This document shows positions 11,481 through 20,940 of a stretch of 24,018 nucleotides of DNA, piece after piece. The stretch's first letter is position 1. The number at the start of each line of letters is the position of its first letter. The notes below the pieces were generated by a model. That model was not told the DNA's origin. It did not search any database and saw nothing but the letters and a program-made list of their open reading frames with translations. The DNA is taken from positions 1 through 24,018 of the forward strand of contig JACGCN010000138.1 in the NCBI GenBank assembly GCA_014905825.1, read 5' to 3'. Origin of the DNA: Lyophyllum atratum. Lineage: Eukaryota; Basidiomycota; Agaricomycetes; Agaricales; Lyophyllaceae. The position numbers and the translations under genes are program-made.

Positions 11481-12388
11481 AGGCGCGAAAACGTGGAGAA
11501 AGCGCTGAGGTCGAGGAGTGGGACCCTGGCGGCCCTAAGAAGCGCATGCGACCGAAAATTGGATTGTGCTTCGCCGACGAAAGATGCAGCTCAGAAAACT
11601 TCGTAGCGCGAACTATGCGGAGGAGGTGAGTGAGCTGTCAGAAGTAGCGGGAAAGAAAGAGGGCACGACCGGGCCGACCGAAGCAGGGTCTCTATGAAAC
11701 GAGGAAGATTTGGAAACGGATTTCAACAAATTTTCGGGCTCGGCTGGGAGTGAAACTCTCGACTACACTGAGGATTATGTAGGTAGAAGGTTATACTTGC
11801 CATAGTCTAGATACTCTAAGTACTATTGTGACGTGGTCTTGGAGGGGAAATGGTTAAAAATAAAGGATGATGGAGAAGCTGAGGTTCTATTGAACTTCGA
11901 AGAGCCAGCTCATACGGCTCTCCTCGCTGCCTACAACGTTCGGTTCCACCCGCTCCGGCTTGTCCGGCTATCACCACCCTTCGGATCCACTGATCCGACT
12001 AGCCCCCCTCGTATCTTATCTGATCATCTATCTATCCTACATATCGCTCCCCTCACGGTGGTGGCAGACAACATATTGCCGTCGAGCAAGTATCTCGGGC
12101 GTTAACATGGGAAAAAAAGATGGTAATGTCTATTATTCTTCACAGCATGGATAACGCGTCGAGATGAGGCATAGTTTGTGTACATAATTAAGTGCCTTTT
12201 TGGTGCATATATTGCAGGTAAAACGGTTCTACATACCAGTCAACACAGATACTTGACCGGTGGCAGTAGATCACATGCAATAGGTGTGAAGAAACCCAGA
12301 AGAAAAAAGAAGAAAAACAAAGCTTGAAGGAAAGGAAATGGTCATAAAGTACATACGTATATGCGCATACAACAAATAAAGTCCACAA
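11481..12388. other. Downstream part of the LINE relic, then intergenic sequence
   Basis: The LINE 3' region may continue to about 11830. A plus-strand frame at 11560-11630 reads CFADERCSS, echoing FADERCS of the relic some 240 bases earlier. Beyond that, a plus-strand frame at 11833-12105 (90 codons) has no recognisable domain. The A-rich stretch 12295-12330 lies downstream of the minus-strand DUF3176 gene and probably includes its 3' untranslated region. Confidence 0.45.
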
Positions 12389-14215
12389 TCAAACGGGTGA
12401 GTCCATCCTCGTCATCTCCATCTTCGGCCTACCATCAGTGATTCCGTGCACCGGCGCGACGCGCAGCTTGAATATTTCTCCCACCTTGCGCATACTGTGT
12501 TTGTCCCTCCAGCCTGCATCCAGCCCATCCACGTCCTTCCGCACAGTATGTTCCAAGTCGTAGAACATTACCGCCAGCTGGCTGCTTCCCAGCCAGGCAA
12601 CATGCGCCCGTCGGGCCGTGATTGACAATGCCAGTAATAGCAGCAGGGTGAAGAACCAGACCGCTCCGGGCAAGGTGATCCAAACCCAGTTGACAGAGAC
12701 GAAAATCTTCGGCCTCCATGCCGAGCCTTCTACCGTGCTGCCGTCGTTGCGAATCCCGTTGGTCATGCTGAAAGCCATGTCCTCGACAATGCTCTCAAAC
12801 GAAAGATCAGCGAGCTTTTCGTACATCGCCCGGTGCATTTCCGATATCGCCCCAGGAACGGGAATCGGTGAGTCCGGTTTCGAGGAGGTTCCCGTCAATG
12901 AGGCGGCGAATCCCCGGGAGAGTGCGAAGATGGCTGCCACACTGATCCGCGTCGATTGGGCAGAGCGGGTGAGATTGACAGCCTGGTCAAACAATTCGTC
13001 GGTTATGTCGTCTAAATTTGTGCGGTCTATGGTCAGCCGCTCAAACGAATCATCCGCGACCGAATGAATCTCTTTGAACTGGCCGTCGATAATCTCCGAG
13101 CGCAGGCGCTGCTCGCAGTAGGAGAGAGCGCATGTATATGCTTTGGCACGATCTTTTCCGTTGATTGCGGATACATGGCCTGGAGCAACAGGAAATCTGG
13201 TCTCGAAGATGGCACCAGTGTCGGGCAAATCTTCACCGCCAGGTTGGATAAACACAGCAGTGAAGTTTAGGATGTCGCGGGAGATGGATATCTTGCCGTC
13301 GGTTGCATTTTCGAAATTCTGGCCCTCCGCAACCACGTCCAGGAAAGTATCACCGTTTCCCACCGTTGCGTTTGTCGCCGAGTGAGAGTAGGTGCACATG
13401 CGACCGGTGGTGAAGCAAGTTCCCTTGCTTACGCAGAATGGGCTCGCCGCCGTTAGGTCGCGACAATCGCGTGCCAAAGAGTCGGTTATTTCGGTACATC
13501 TAGAACAGATACCAACGGTCGAAGTGGCCGGAATCGTGCAGTTTCCTGTTGGGCAGGATGATGTGGCTTGTACAGACTGGCCGAGGATAGACGAGGAGGC
13601 TCCCCACAGCACTGCTTGTGGGGTTGCGAAGATGAGTCCTCGATTCAGCCCACGTATAGGAGAGTAGTCGTTGTTGATAGCTAGCCGTGCCCCTCCAATA
13701 TCAACCTGAACCAGGCGGTACTGCACAAGATGTTGCATGGCTGGCTCGAATGCCACGGCTGCAATGACCAATGCAGCGCCAAAATTGATAACGATGCCGC
13801 CACGGAACCGCAAGATCCAGGTGAGTGCGCCGAACGCGTTTCGACTCGCCGCATCGGCGTGATCGAGATCAGTAAGTTTGCGCCGGTTGTTAAACAACGC
13901 CCATTTGGCTTGTCCGATGCACTCAGCTAACGGGATTACTAATGCTAGTTTTGCCGCCGCCGCGAACCAAGCAACAATCATGTGGACGTCATCCGCCTGC
14001 CGTCCGTTCTGCCGCCAAAGAAATATCGCGGCCATCGATAGCGCAGCTCCCGACAGGAGGAGCCAGAATATGTTCAGTAGAAAATACCGCCAGCGGAAGC
14101 ACGGAGCAACCGCTTCGTCTTCGCCGGTGGGGGGTAAATGTGTTTTCATGGGTGCAGAGCCCTTGCTGGGAATTCGATAGAAACTTGAAGCAATCTTGCG
14201 GATAACGTTTGCCAT
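12389..14215 (-). CDS. DUF3176 family integral membrane protein, single exon
   Basis: One uninterrupted frame of 608 aa. I start at ATG 14215 (MANVIRKIASS), with A at -3; the open frame reaches 14299, but that codon is TTG. The N-terminal region matches the fungal DUF3176 family. Helix 1 is about 44-67 and helix 2 about 79-101, followed by the family signature (ECIGQAKWALF, then LTDLDHADAASRNAFGAL, about 98-131). Helix 3 is about 140-157. A large hydrophilic segment of about 350 residues follows, rich in Cys and in N-x-S/T sites (a CPTGNCT motif and further paired cysteines), which suggests an exposed, disulfide-bonded domain. Helix 4 (about 511-536) and a 72-residue tail close the protein. 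Family function is unknown. It lies downstream of, and in the same direction as, a four-helix membrane protein 800 bases away. No introns or damage seen. Confidence 0.85.
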   Translation of the reverse strand: MANVIRKIASSFYRIPSKGSAPMKTHLPPTGEDEAVAPCFRWRYFLLNIFWLLLSGAALSMAAIFLWRQNGRQADDVHMIVAWFAAAAKLALVIPLAECIGQAKWALFNNRRKLTDLDHADAASRNAFGALTWILRFRGGIVINFGAALVIAAVAFEPAMQHLVQYRLVQVDIGGARLAINNDYSPIRGLNRGLIFATPQAVLWGASSSILGQSVQATSSCPTGNCTIPATSTVGICSRCTEITDSLARDCRDLTAASPFCVSKGTCFTTGRMCTYSHSATNATVGNGDTFLDVVAEGQNFENATDGKISISRDILNFTAVFIQPGGEDLPDTGAIFETRFPVAPGHVSAINGKDRAKAYTCALSYCEQRLRSEIIDGQFKEIHSVADDSFERLTIDRTNLDDITDELFDQAVNLTRSAQSTRISVAAIFALSRGFAASLTGTSSKPDSPIPVPGAISEMHRAMYEKLADLSFESIVEDMAFSMTNGIRNDGSTVEGSAWRPKIFVSVNWVWITLPGAVWFFTLLLLLALSITARRAHVAWLGSSQLAVMFYDLEHTVRKDVDGLDAGWRDKHSMRKVGEIFKLRVAPVHGITDGRPKMEMTRMDSPV

Positions 14216-15011
14216 TTTATGAGTGAGTGAATGGAAGCGACCAGCGATCGTAAGATTGGGGGGAAAGAGGGGGGTCGAATGAAGAAAGAAATAAGGCAAG
14301 GCACAGCCTGCGTTGAATGGAAGAAAAGAACAGGCGCTGTGAACGACGTTGGAACTATGGTGTCTCGTTCAATGCTGTAACCGTGGGACAGGTTTGGTTT
14401 TATGTGAAGAATGGACGTGCGTGGGACAAAAATAGAATTGCATAAGAGCCAATGATGAAAGAGAAACTAGACGCCAGGGCCCAGGGGTTGGGGCGTATGG
14501 TGTGACGATTGGCTATGGGTCGCGATGTTTGACTTGGGCGCCTGCTATATTGCCCTGTATTTATGGACAGATCATACAGAGAGACCATGCGAATCTTTTG
14601 AATATCCTAGCAACTCTGATTTCCCCAGTAGATAAAGTTGTCTTAACGACGCAGCTTGCTGACGGCGCTCTCAAAACTTTGACGTTGCGCCCAGAAACAA
14701 ACGCCAGAGGTTAGGACGATGCCGATAGTAGGTACTCATAGGGTAGTGGATGATCGGTCTGGAGAAGTCTCCGTCTCACAATCATCGGGCAGGACGGAGC
14801 AGTGAAATGCTGACATAGTAGTGATCGACCTGTGTACTTCGCGACTCCGAAGGAAGTTCTCTACATGATTCGCTATAAAAAAAACCCCGCTAACAAAGAA
14901 ACCCGCCAAGTACAAACTCGTAAAAAAAAATCAACTCCAAAGCATCCACAACTCCGTATCCAAACATCAAGCTACCCAACTCCCGCAAACAACGATGCTA
15001 ATCCGGCTGTA
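14216..15011. other. Intergenic region between two co-directional membrane-protein genes
   Basis: It should contain the 5' flank of the DUF3176 gene (left part) and the 3' flank of the four-helix gene (right part). The right part has two A-runs on the plus strand (about 14877-14884 and 14922-14930), which read as T-runs downstream of the minus-strand gene. No open frame of interest was seen. Confidence 0.55.
14508..14512 (-). promoter_or_regulatory. CCAAT box upstream of the DUF3176 gene
   Basis: CCAAT on the minus strand, within AGCCAATCG, lies about 293 nt upstream of the chosen ATG. A second CCAAT lies on the opposite strand near 14448. CCAAT boxes are bound by the Hap/AnCF complex in filamentous fungi. 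Sequence and position are the only support. Confidence 0.3.
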
Positions 15012-15812
15012 TCAGACAGAGTTCCCGCTCGCTCTCCTCCGGGCCAAGCATCCCAGGGCTATATTCAACATGGTCAAGCCTTCCAGAACAGCGATGCCCC
15101 AGGCGATCGCAAAGGAAAAACTCATGCCCGTACACATGGTGCCGAATCCAGCTTGCGGGTGGTTGACCAACCGGTGCTCACATGTCCAGACTCTGAGATC
15201 CGAATCACCCCGGTACATCCAGAAAAAGGTAGCACCCCCGACTGCCAGGGTGAAGTTGAGGACGCACGTCGCCAGTGCCACAAGATCCCCTTCCTTCGTA
15301 ACGTGTCTAATCTTGGGCCAGATTCCGGCAATCAGAAGTACGAGCGAAAACGTTGCTGTGATGGCACCAATAGCAAGGAGGCAGTTGGATGCGGTAAGAT
15401 CGATTTCATCGGGCCAGATTGGCTCGCCAGCATACATGAGTTGGTGGCCTTTGGTTGCATAGAAAGCGCTATAGCTTGTGCCCATCAAACCCACTATCAG
15501 CATGCTTAGGATGCACGAGACCAGCCGGAGAACGAAGCGACATCGCGATATGATGACCGACACCATTTCGGTGCGTGATCGTCTCGATGGTGGCATGAGG
15601 CCATGCGACGAAATGGCGGACTCGGGATCAAGGCTCACTGTCGCCCAGTCCTTTTCTGTAGGAATCTGGAGGCCAAGCCCGGAATTTCTGGTCCGCGTGG
15701 GATGTGAGAATGCGTATGGCGGAGGTGATGATGGCGTATCATCCGAGTGAGTCAACATGGCGGGAGTGGGATATTGTTTGTTTGGGTGCGTGTGTGTGGG
15801 AGTCGAAGTCAT
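15012..15812 (-). CDS. Hypothetical four-helix membrane protein with N-terminal PPPY motif
   Basis: A single uninterrupted frame of 266 aa, stop at 15012-15014. Four clear hydrophobic helices sit at about 93-117, 142-165, 175-198 and 230-257, separated by short loops. The long N-terminal region is hydrophilic and Pro/Ser-rich, with PPPY at residues 30-33, the type of motif recognised by WW domains of Rsp5-like ubiquitin ligases. The topology (four helices, cytosolic N- and C-termini, basic ARRRA end) is like MARVEL or other small fungal tetraspan proteins, but I do not recognise the family. ATG 15812 is the longest start. An in-frame ATG at 15758 (residue 19) has a good context (CCGCC before ATG) and keeps both the motif and all helices. 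Its neighbour downstream is the DUF3176 gene, also minus strand. Confidence 0.7.
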   Translation of the reverse strand: MTSTPTHTHPNKQYPTPAMLTHSDDTPSSPPPYAFSHPTRTRNSGLGLQIPTEKDWATVSLDPESAISSHGLMPPSRRSRTEMVSVIISRCRFVLRLVSCILSMLIVGLMGTSYSAFYATKGHQLMYAGEPIWPDEIDLTASNCLLAIGAITATFSLVLLIAGIWPKIRHVTKEGDLVALATCVLNFTLAVGGATFFWMYRGDSDLRVWTCEHRLVNHPQAGFGTMCTGMSFSFAIAWGIAVLEGLTMLNIALGCLARRRASGNSV

Positions 15813-18800
15813 GGGCTAGGGATTCGGCGTATCTCGTATCAACGTCTTCTTGACTCGTACGCTTTTGGTTTTCGTATAGTCCAGTTCGTATGGATTTCTT
15901 GTGGATTTCGTGACGCCGTGGTCGTGATGATTCGTGGCGATTCGTGGCGATTCGAGGTTTGTTTGGTCAGCTACCGTAGTTTTTCAGAACTGAGGGATGC
16001 GAGGACTACAGGGAGACTTACCGATATATATACAGCTGATATCCTCTTCGATGACCTCTACATATGTGAAGATATCGTGATTCGTGAAGCAGACCCGAAA
16101 CGCCCAAAAATACGTCCGAAACGCAACCCAAGTTTAGCCGTCTCAGGCCAACAGCGGATATGAAGTGGCGCTAGCTGCCACCCTATGAACCCAACGACAG
16201 ATCTGCACATCTTCACACATGCAAGGATAAATCTCGGTAAGCAGCTGGGACGGCGATGAAACATGTAGGAAGAATAGGGATGTATCGGTCGGCTTTTTCT
16301 ATTGTTTCGTCTTCCATCTTTGAGGTGTGACCGCGCGTGCATCAAGATGTATCGGCGCTGGATAGTCATGGCTGTGCGCATGGTGAGGGCCAGGAGAAAT
16401 CTTCTCGACGCGTCGCGTTACCGGGCGCACAGCCACATACTCACCCTGCTTGGGCGCCACCAACGGACAGGCGCCTCACTGTGACGAGGTTGATACCTAC
16501 ATACTCGTACATACTCTACTTCAGTACCCGTAGTTATCAGGGAGGTATGCCAGTCAAGGCGCGTCGATACCCGAGCAATGCAAGCTCAGTGATGAATATC
16601 AGAAAGTCTGAGGCGATAACTATTATCTTCCCTGCAACATGTCATCAGCAGCCTGGGAAGTAAATCGCTTATAAACCGAGGCCTGCAGCAAGGTAGATAT
16701 CGGACACTTAGGTAAGTACCTAGGCAGGGGAATTCGTAAGTGTGCACCAAATCGCGGACTATTCGTGGCAGTCTTTGAAGAAGTTGCAGTCCGAAATATC
16801 AGACGTGTAATTAAAAGGGAGATCATGACAGAGATGACATCGCAGCTATTTAGGCAACCAAGTTGCGTAGCGTTATGGTTTTGTTTGACCTTCCCAACAT
16901 CCGGTAAACTTTGTTCTTCCCGACGCATTCGACCTCTTCTGATGATGCCAAGTTGTTAGATTCATATTCCATCCCCTCCGAGCGTTGGTGGGTGTCTCCG
17001 TCTCTATGCCCGGCCTGTAGGAGTGACGTCATCACAACGCACTCGCCATTTTCACTCTTCCCTTCTTCCTCTGAGATCGTGGAATCCCCTTCTGAAGAGA
17101 CAGGAGACGGCGAAGGAGCGTAGCGGGCCAGGGACTGGCGGCAGAATAGGGACGATTTGAGGGAGCGGAAGACTGGAGGGAGCGGACGAGTCGAGGGCGC
17201 GAACGTCTCGAGGGCGCGAACGTTGTCTCGTCCTAGTGTTGTTTCTTTGGTGGCTTGCCTCCATATTGTTGGGAGAAGTCAGGGCGGAGGGCAGGTAAAG
17301 CCACACCAGGCCGCTCGATGAAAGTCGAGTTGGACAGTGGTGTGGAAATGGGGGTCGTTGGGTCCATGACCTGGGCGGATATTGCCATGACCTAGATAGG
17401 TCGTGGGTAGTTAATGATTAAACTAAAAAAACAAGAGGGTCTTACTGACATGAAAAATCTACGTAATCTATGAACATCTTCATCTCTATCATCAATTCTT
17501 CTGCTAATGCTACCTAAAGCAGGCCTGCTCCACCTCTCACGCTCGTAGCCCTCGTCGGCACGGCTAAGCCGGGGCGTGTCCGATGTCCAGCTTCATCTTT
17601 TGAAGTGCTCCAGCGAATCCGTCTATCCAACAGATTTGAGTCGGGGTCTGTCATGTCGCCGTGTTACTCATGGTCTGCCTGATCCGCCATACAGGCCATG
17701 ATACCAAGGTCCTTCACGCCAACGAGGCGTCCTAGACATATTGAGGGAGCAATGTGGGAGGCGGCAATGAAAAGTAGGTATGCTGGTGTGAGTGGAGACC
17801 AGCAGCCAGCTTCCGCCCCACAGCCAGCGACTTTTGACCTGCAGAAGTTTCACGAACGAGTCAAAGTCAAGTAGGGCCAAGTGCTCGCTAGTAGGGAGAT
17901 AAGGAAAACAGGCACGGATGAATGTATGGCAGCCAGTGCGAATTCTCAGTTGCTATCTGCGAACGTTTTTTCTTTTCTTTCTGGCGGACAATGAGGGTGC
18001 GGGGGTCCCTACAGAGAGCTGTCAGGCGGCCGCGGAGACATCTTATGATATATCAGGTACTCACACAGTGTGCATCTTGCCACGTCCTACGTAATTAAAT
18101 GACGTAACGGAAAAATGGCGGAATAATAGAGAGGTAAAGATGACGGTGCCGTGCTTAGTATTCATAGTTCTTGTCGGGTATTAGGCCCTTTATTTACCTA
18201 GGTACCTATACGCTTTTCAAAAGCGCTGGTCCTACGAACGCCGGCAATGGCCGGTGAGCTGCCCGTTTGTAGATGGTGACGATTGGTGGGGAGATGGATA
18301 GATGGTTTTGGTGGGCGAACGATTGATTGTTGATGATGATCTTGGTCTCGGTACAGATGAAAGGTAAACAAGAGAGTCCTCCGTCCCGCTCCTCGTCCCC
18401 CACCACTAGCCCACAGACCGCTTACTAACAGATGTAACGCTCCACACCGGCCGTAACCAGACGCATCGGCGCTTCCTCTTTCACACTGGGCAGACCAAAC
18501 CATATGTGGGCTACGAATCAGCAGCGGTCGTCAGCAAGGTGTGATACATACGCTCATCTTATCCTCAGATCTGCTGCACCCGGCGTAGCACTCCAAGTCC
18601 TTTCTCTTCCTAGGGTCCAAATTTTGTTTGTTTAATCGTACTTGAATTTATCCCATGTAGAATATGGTGTCGCACATTTCCTCCGCTGTTTGTGCAGCAC
18701 CCTCATCTCTCCGCCCGCCGCCTGGGCCGCATAAAATGTAGAGAGAGCACACCAAAGAAACTCGGCCCCGTCTTAGTCCCCCTCTTCTGCGGTTCGAATA

Positions 18801-19065
18801 GCCCATACCCGAGACCGCGTTAGAGTACACGAGTGGTGACGAGTGATGACGATGCCTGTGAGGGCTGATAAAACGAAGCTGGAGAAAATGAGATCAGGAA
18901 AAGTGCAACGTGGCGCCAGGTGACAAAATTCCTCGTAGAAGCTATTCCCCCAGTATGCTAAATTACGCCCGCAGTACACAACTACACCCCATATCAGTGT
19001 TGTCCGAGCAAGGGTCGTAAGGGTCGGGATACCCACAATTTTCCGGAATGTCCTTCCACCTCCAT
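15813..19065. other. 3.2-kb gap without recognisable genes
   Basis: No open frame exceeds about 140 codons and none has a recognisable domain. Contents worth noting: a short imperfect direct repeat GATTCGTGGC at about 15928-15955; a pair of tandem TCGAGGGCGCGAACG units at about 17188-17222; and palindromic TACCTAGGTA-like strings at about 16705-16727 and 18194-18209. The left end holds the promoter of the four-helix gene and the right end the 3' flank of the exonuclease gene. No tRNA fold was found. Confidence 0.5.
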
Positions 19066-20793
19066 CTAAATCTCCTTCTCCTTGCCTTTCCCCTCCTGCT
19101 CGCTCTTCAACAAGCGCTCCAAAGCCATCCGATTCTCCCGCTCTCTAGCAATATTCGCCCAATCTGCCAACAATGACGGGTTCCGAACACACCAAAGCAC
19201 AACCTCTCGAGCTGCCAACGCATCCTCCATACAATCGTGACCTTTCCTTCCATTGGTCTGAATGCGGATTCCCATGAGTTCCTCACATAAGGTTTTGAGG
19301 CCCCATTGGCGATTGATACCGACAGCATTTTTCGTCAGGATCCCCGAATCCACTATTCTAGTGTGTAGGATCTTCAGAATATTGAGATCATTATGCAAAG
19401 AATGTCCAATAAGGACTGTATCCGCGTCGATGTACTTCCACAGCTCCGCGCGTGCTGCTTCCCATCCGGGCAGGACGTTGCCCCGTGCTGTAGCTTCGGC
19501 CATCGCTTTCGCCGTTATACCGCTGTAGCGAGTGCGCCAGTCGGTGACTTTCCTGGACGGACGCACATAGGTGTGGATGAGGGTTTCGCCGGTCATATAA
19601 TCAGCCGCGCAGAGCAAGGCTAGTTCACCCACATTCCCGCCGACGCCAACCATCTCGCAGTCAAGCGTCACAGCCCGGCGCTTCCGCGTCCGGCCAGAAG
19701 CCGCGGGGGTAGCACGGAATTCTTTGAACTTCTCCAATAGATTCTTGTCTGGAGCCTCATAATCATGGCGGGGAAGTTGCTTGCAGCCACGACCTCGCTG
19801 TCCGCAGCAGGGCGGGGGTAGACAACTTCCATCTTTTTGCTTCGTCTGCGGGGGAGGGCTTCGTTAGGATTATTTCCACCAGGCGCGGAGAAGGTTACTC
19901 ACTGCAGACGTTGGTTGCCGAGGATGGAAGGTGCAAATATCGCTTGCTTTTTTCATTCGCTCTAGTTACACGTATTCAGAATATGTGCCAAACGCTGGAT
20001 AATTAGGTTATAACTTACCGCCACAATTTTTGCATTTTCGGAGGCCGGCAATATCTTTGGGTGTGAGCGGGTTGAGGCTATATTGGTTGTTCAGGAGATC
20101 GGCGGAGGAGTGGCATTGCTTTCTGAGTGCTTCCAGTGCTTTAGCCTGCTCTGAGTCTGAGACCACGGACCAGTTATTGCTCCCATGTTTAACAGTACTG
20201 CTGTCCAAGAGGACACTTGCGCTCGAAGTTCCGCCCGCGGATCTGACAGGCTGTGATGCCACGGCTCGCTCCGACCCCACAACTGAGCCAAGAGGCGCGC
20301 TAAATAAGGCGGTAAGTTGTGCTGTCCAAACCGGCTGCTGGATACCTATGGACCTATCCGAATGCGACGTAGTCGACACAGGCTCCTTAACCTTTGCTGA
20401 TTGTATCTGCCGTGGTAGTTTATGGTTTTTCGCGTTGTTGACATGCATCTGCAGAGCCTCTGAGCTTTTGTAGCTGCGATTGCATTCTTTGCAAGAGTAT
20501 CTGGGTCGCTCAGCTTCGGTTGCGGCGCTTGAGGTCCGAGCTGTGGATGGTTGTGAGCGGCGGGCGGGCGAGTTTTCGCGCCGTTTCTCCTTCGGAACGT
20601 CTCGTTGTTTCCCGCCGGATTGACGGAAGAGGAGGTTGAAGGTTGAATGAATGACGCCGGTGGACATTTTCGCTGTATTTGCAGTTGTGATGCCGCGGGA
20701 TGGAAGAATAGGTGCAAGTAAGTGTGTCGTGTGCAAGAGCGAGCCAGCGGACAAGTGAGCGAATACTTGGCGCGGGGTAATTGACCGAGCCAT
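19066..20793 (-). CDS. Zinc-finger DEDDh 3'-5' exonuclease (REXO4/ISG20-like), three exons
   Basis: Model on the minus strand: exons 20793-20019, 19961-19903 (only 59 nt) and 19845-19066; two 57-nt introns; 537 aa. The exonuclease domain (about 335-505) has the full DEDDh set: D340 and E342 in LDCEMVG, D431 in GHSLHNDL, H481 and D486 in KGHDCMEDA. Upstream, a C2H2-type finger uses C101, C104, H117 and H124. A second cluster is created only by splicing: CKNCGE (254-259), CTFHP (268-272), then CCGQ, GC and HDY (291-307). This Cys/His module before the nuclease is found in fungal REXO-type proteins. The likely role is RNA 3' trimming, but the substrate is unproven. Residues 1-42 lack acidic residues and look like a mitochondrial presequence. 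Met43 (20667-20665, A at -3) is an alternative start that would omit it. Confidence 0.88.
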
Positions 20794-20940
20794 GTCTTAC
20801 TGGCAGCTGGCTGCGGTCGAGCACCGCAATAACGATAGAGTGTAGAGTATGTAAGTACTTACCTACTCTCGCGTGCAAGAACGAGGTGGTGAACACGTAC
20901 GGGAATACTTGGCGAGTAATTCTGCTAGCCACGTCTTAGG
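20724..20940. repeat. Diverged direct duplication covering the exonuclease start codon region
   Basis: About 70 bases around the exonuclease start (20728-20800) recur, diverged, at about 20867-20940, offset by 139 bases in the same orientation. Shared blocks read on the plus strand are CGTGTGCAAGAGCGAG / CGCGTGCAAGAACGAG, GAATACTTGGCG, GTAATT and AGCCAYGTCTTA. On the minus strand the outer copy encodes an N-terminus resembling the real one (ITRQVF against ITPRQVF), but starts with GTG where the inner copy has ATG. It also runs into a GTAAGT splice-donor-like sequence near 20855. Confidence 0.7.

Noticed and set aside
14216..14299. N-terminal extension of the DUF3176 frame to 14299
   Set aside because: The first codon is TTG, and the ATG at 14215 has a good context and sits just upstream of the conserved region.
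14832..15509. 225-codon plus-strand open frame
   Set aside because: Mostly antisense to the four-helix membrane protein, with no domain and a composition shaped by the A-rich 3' flank.
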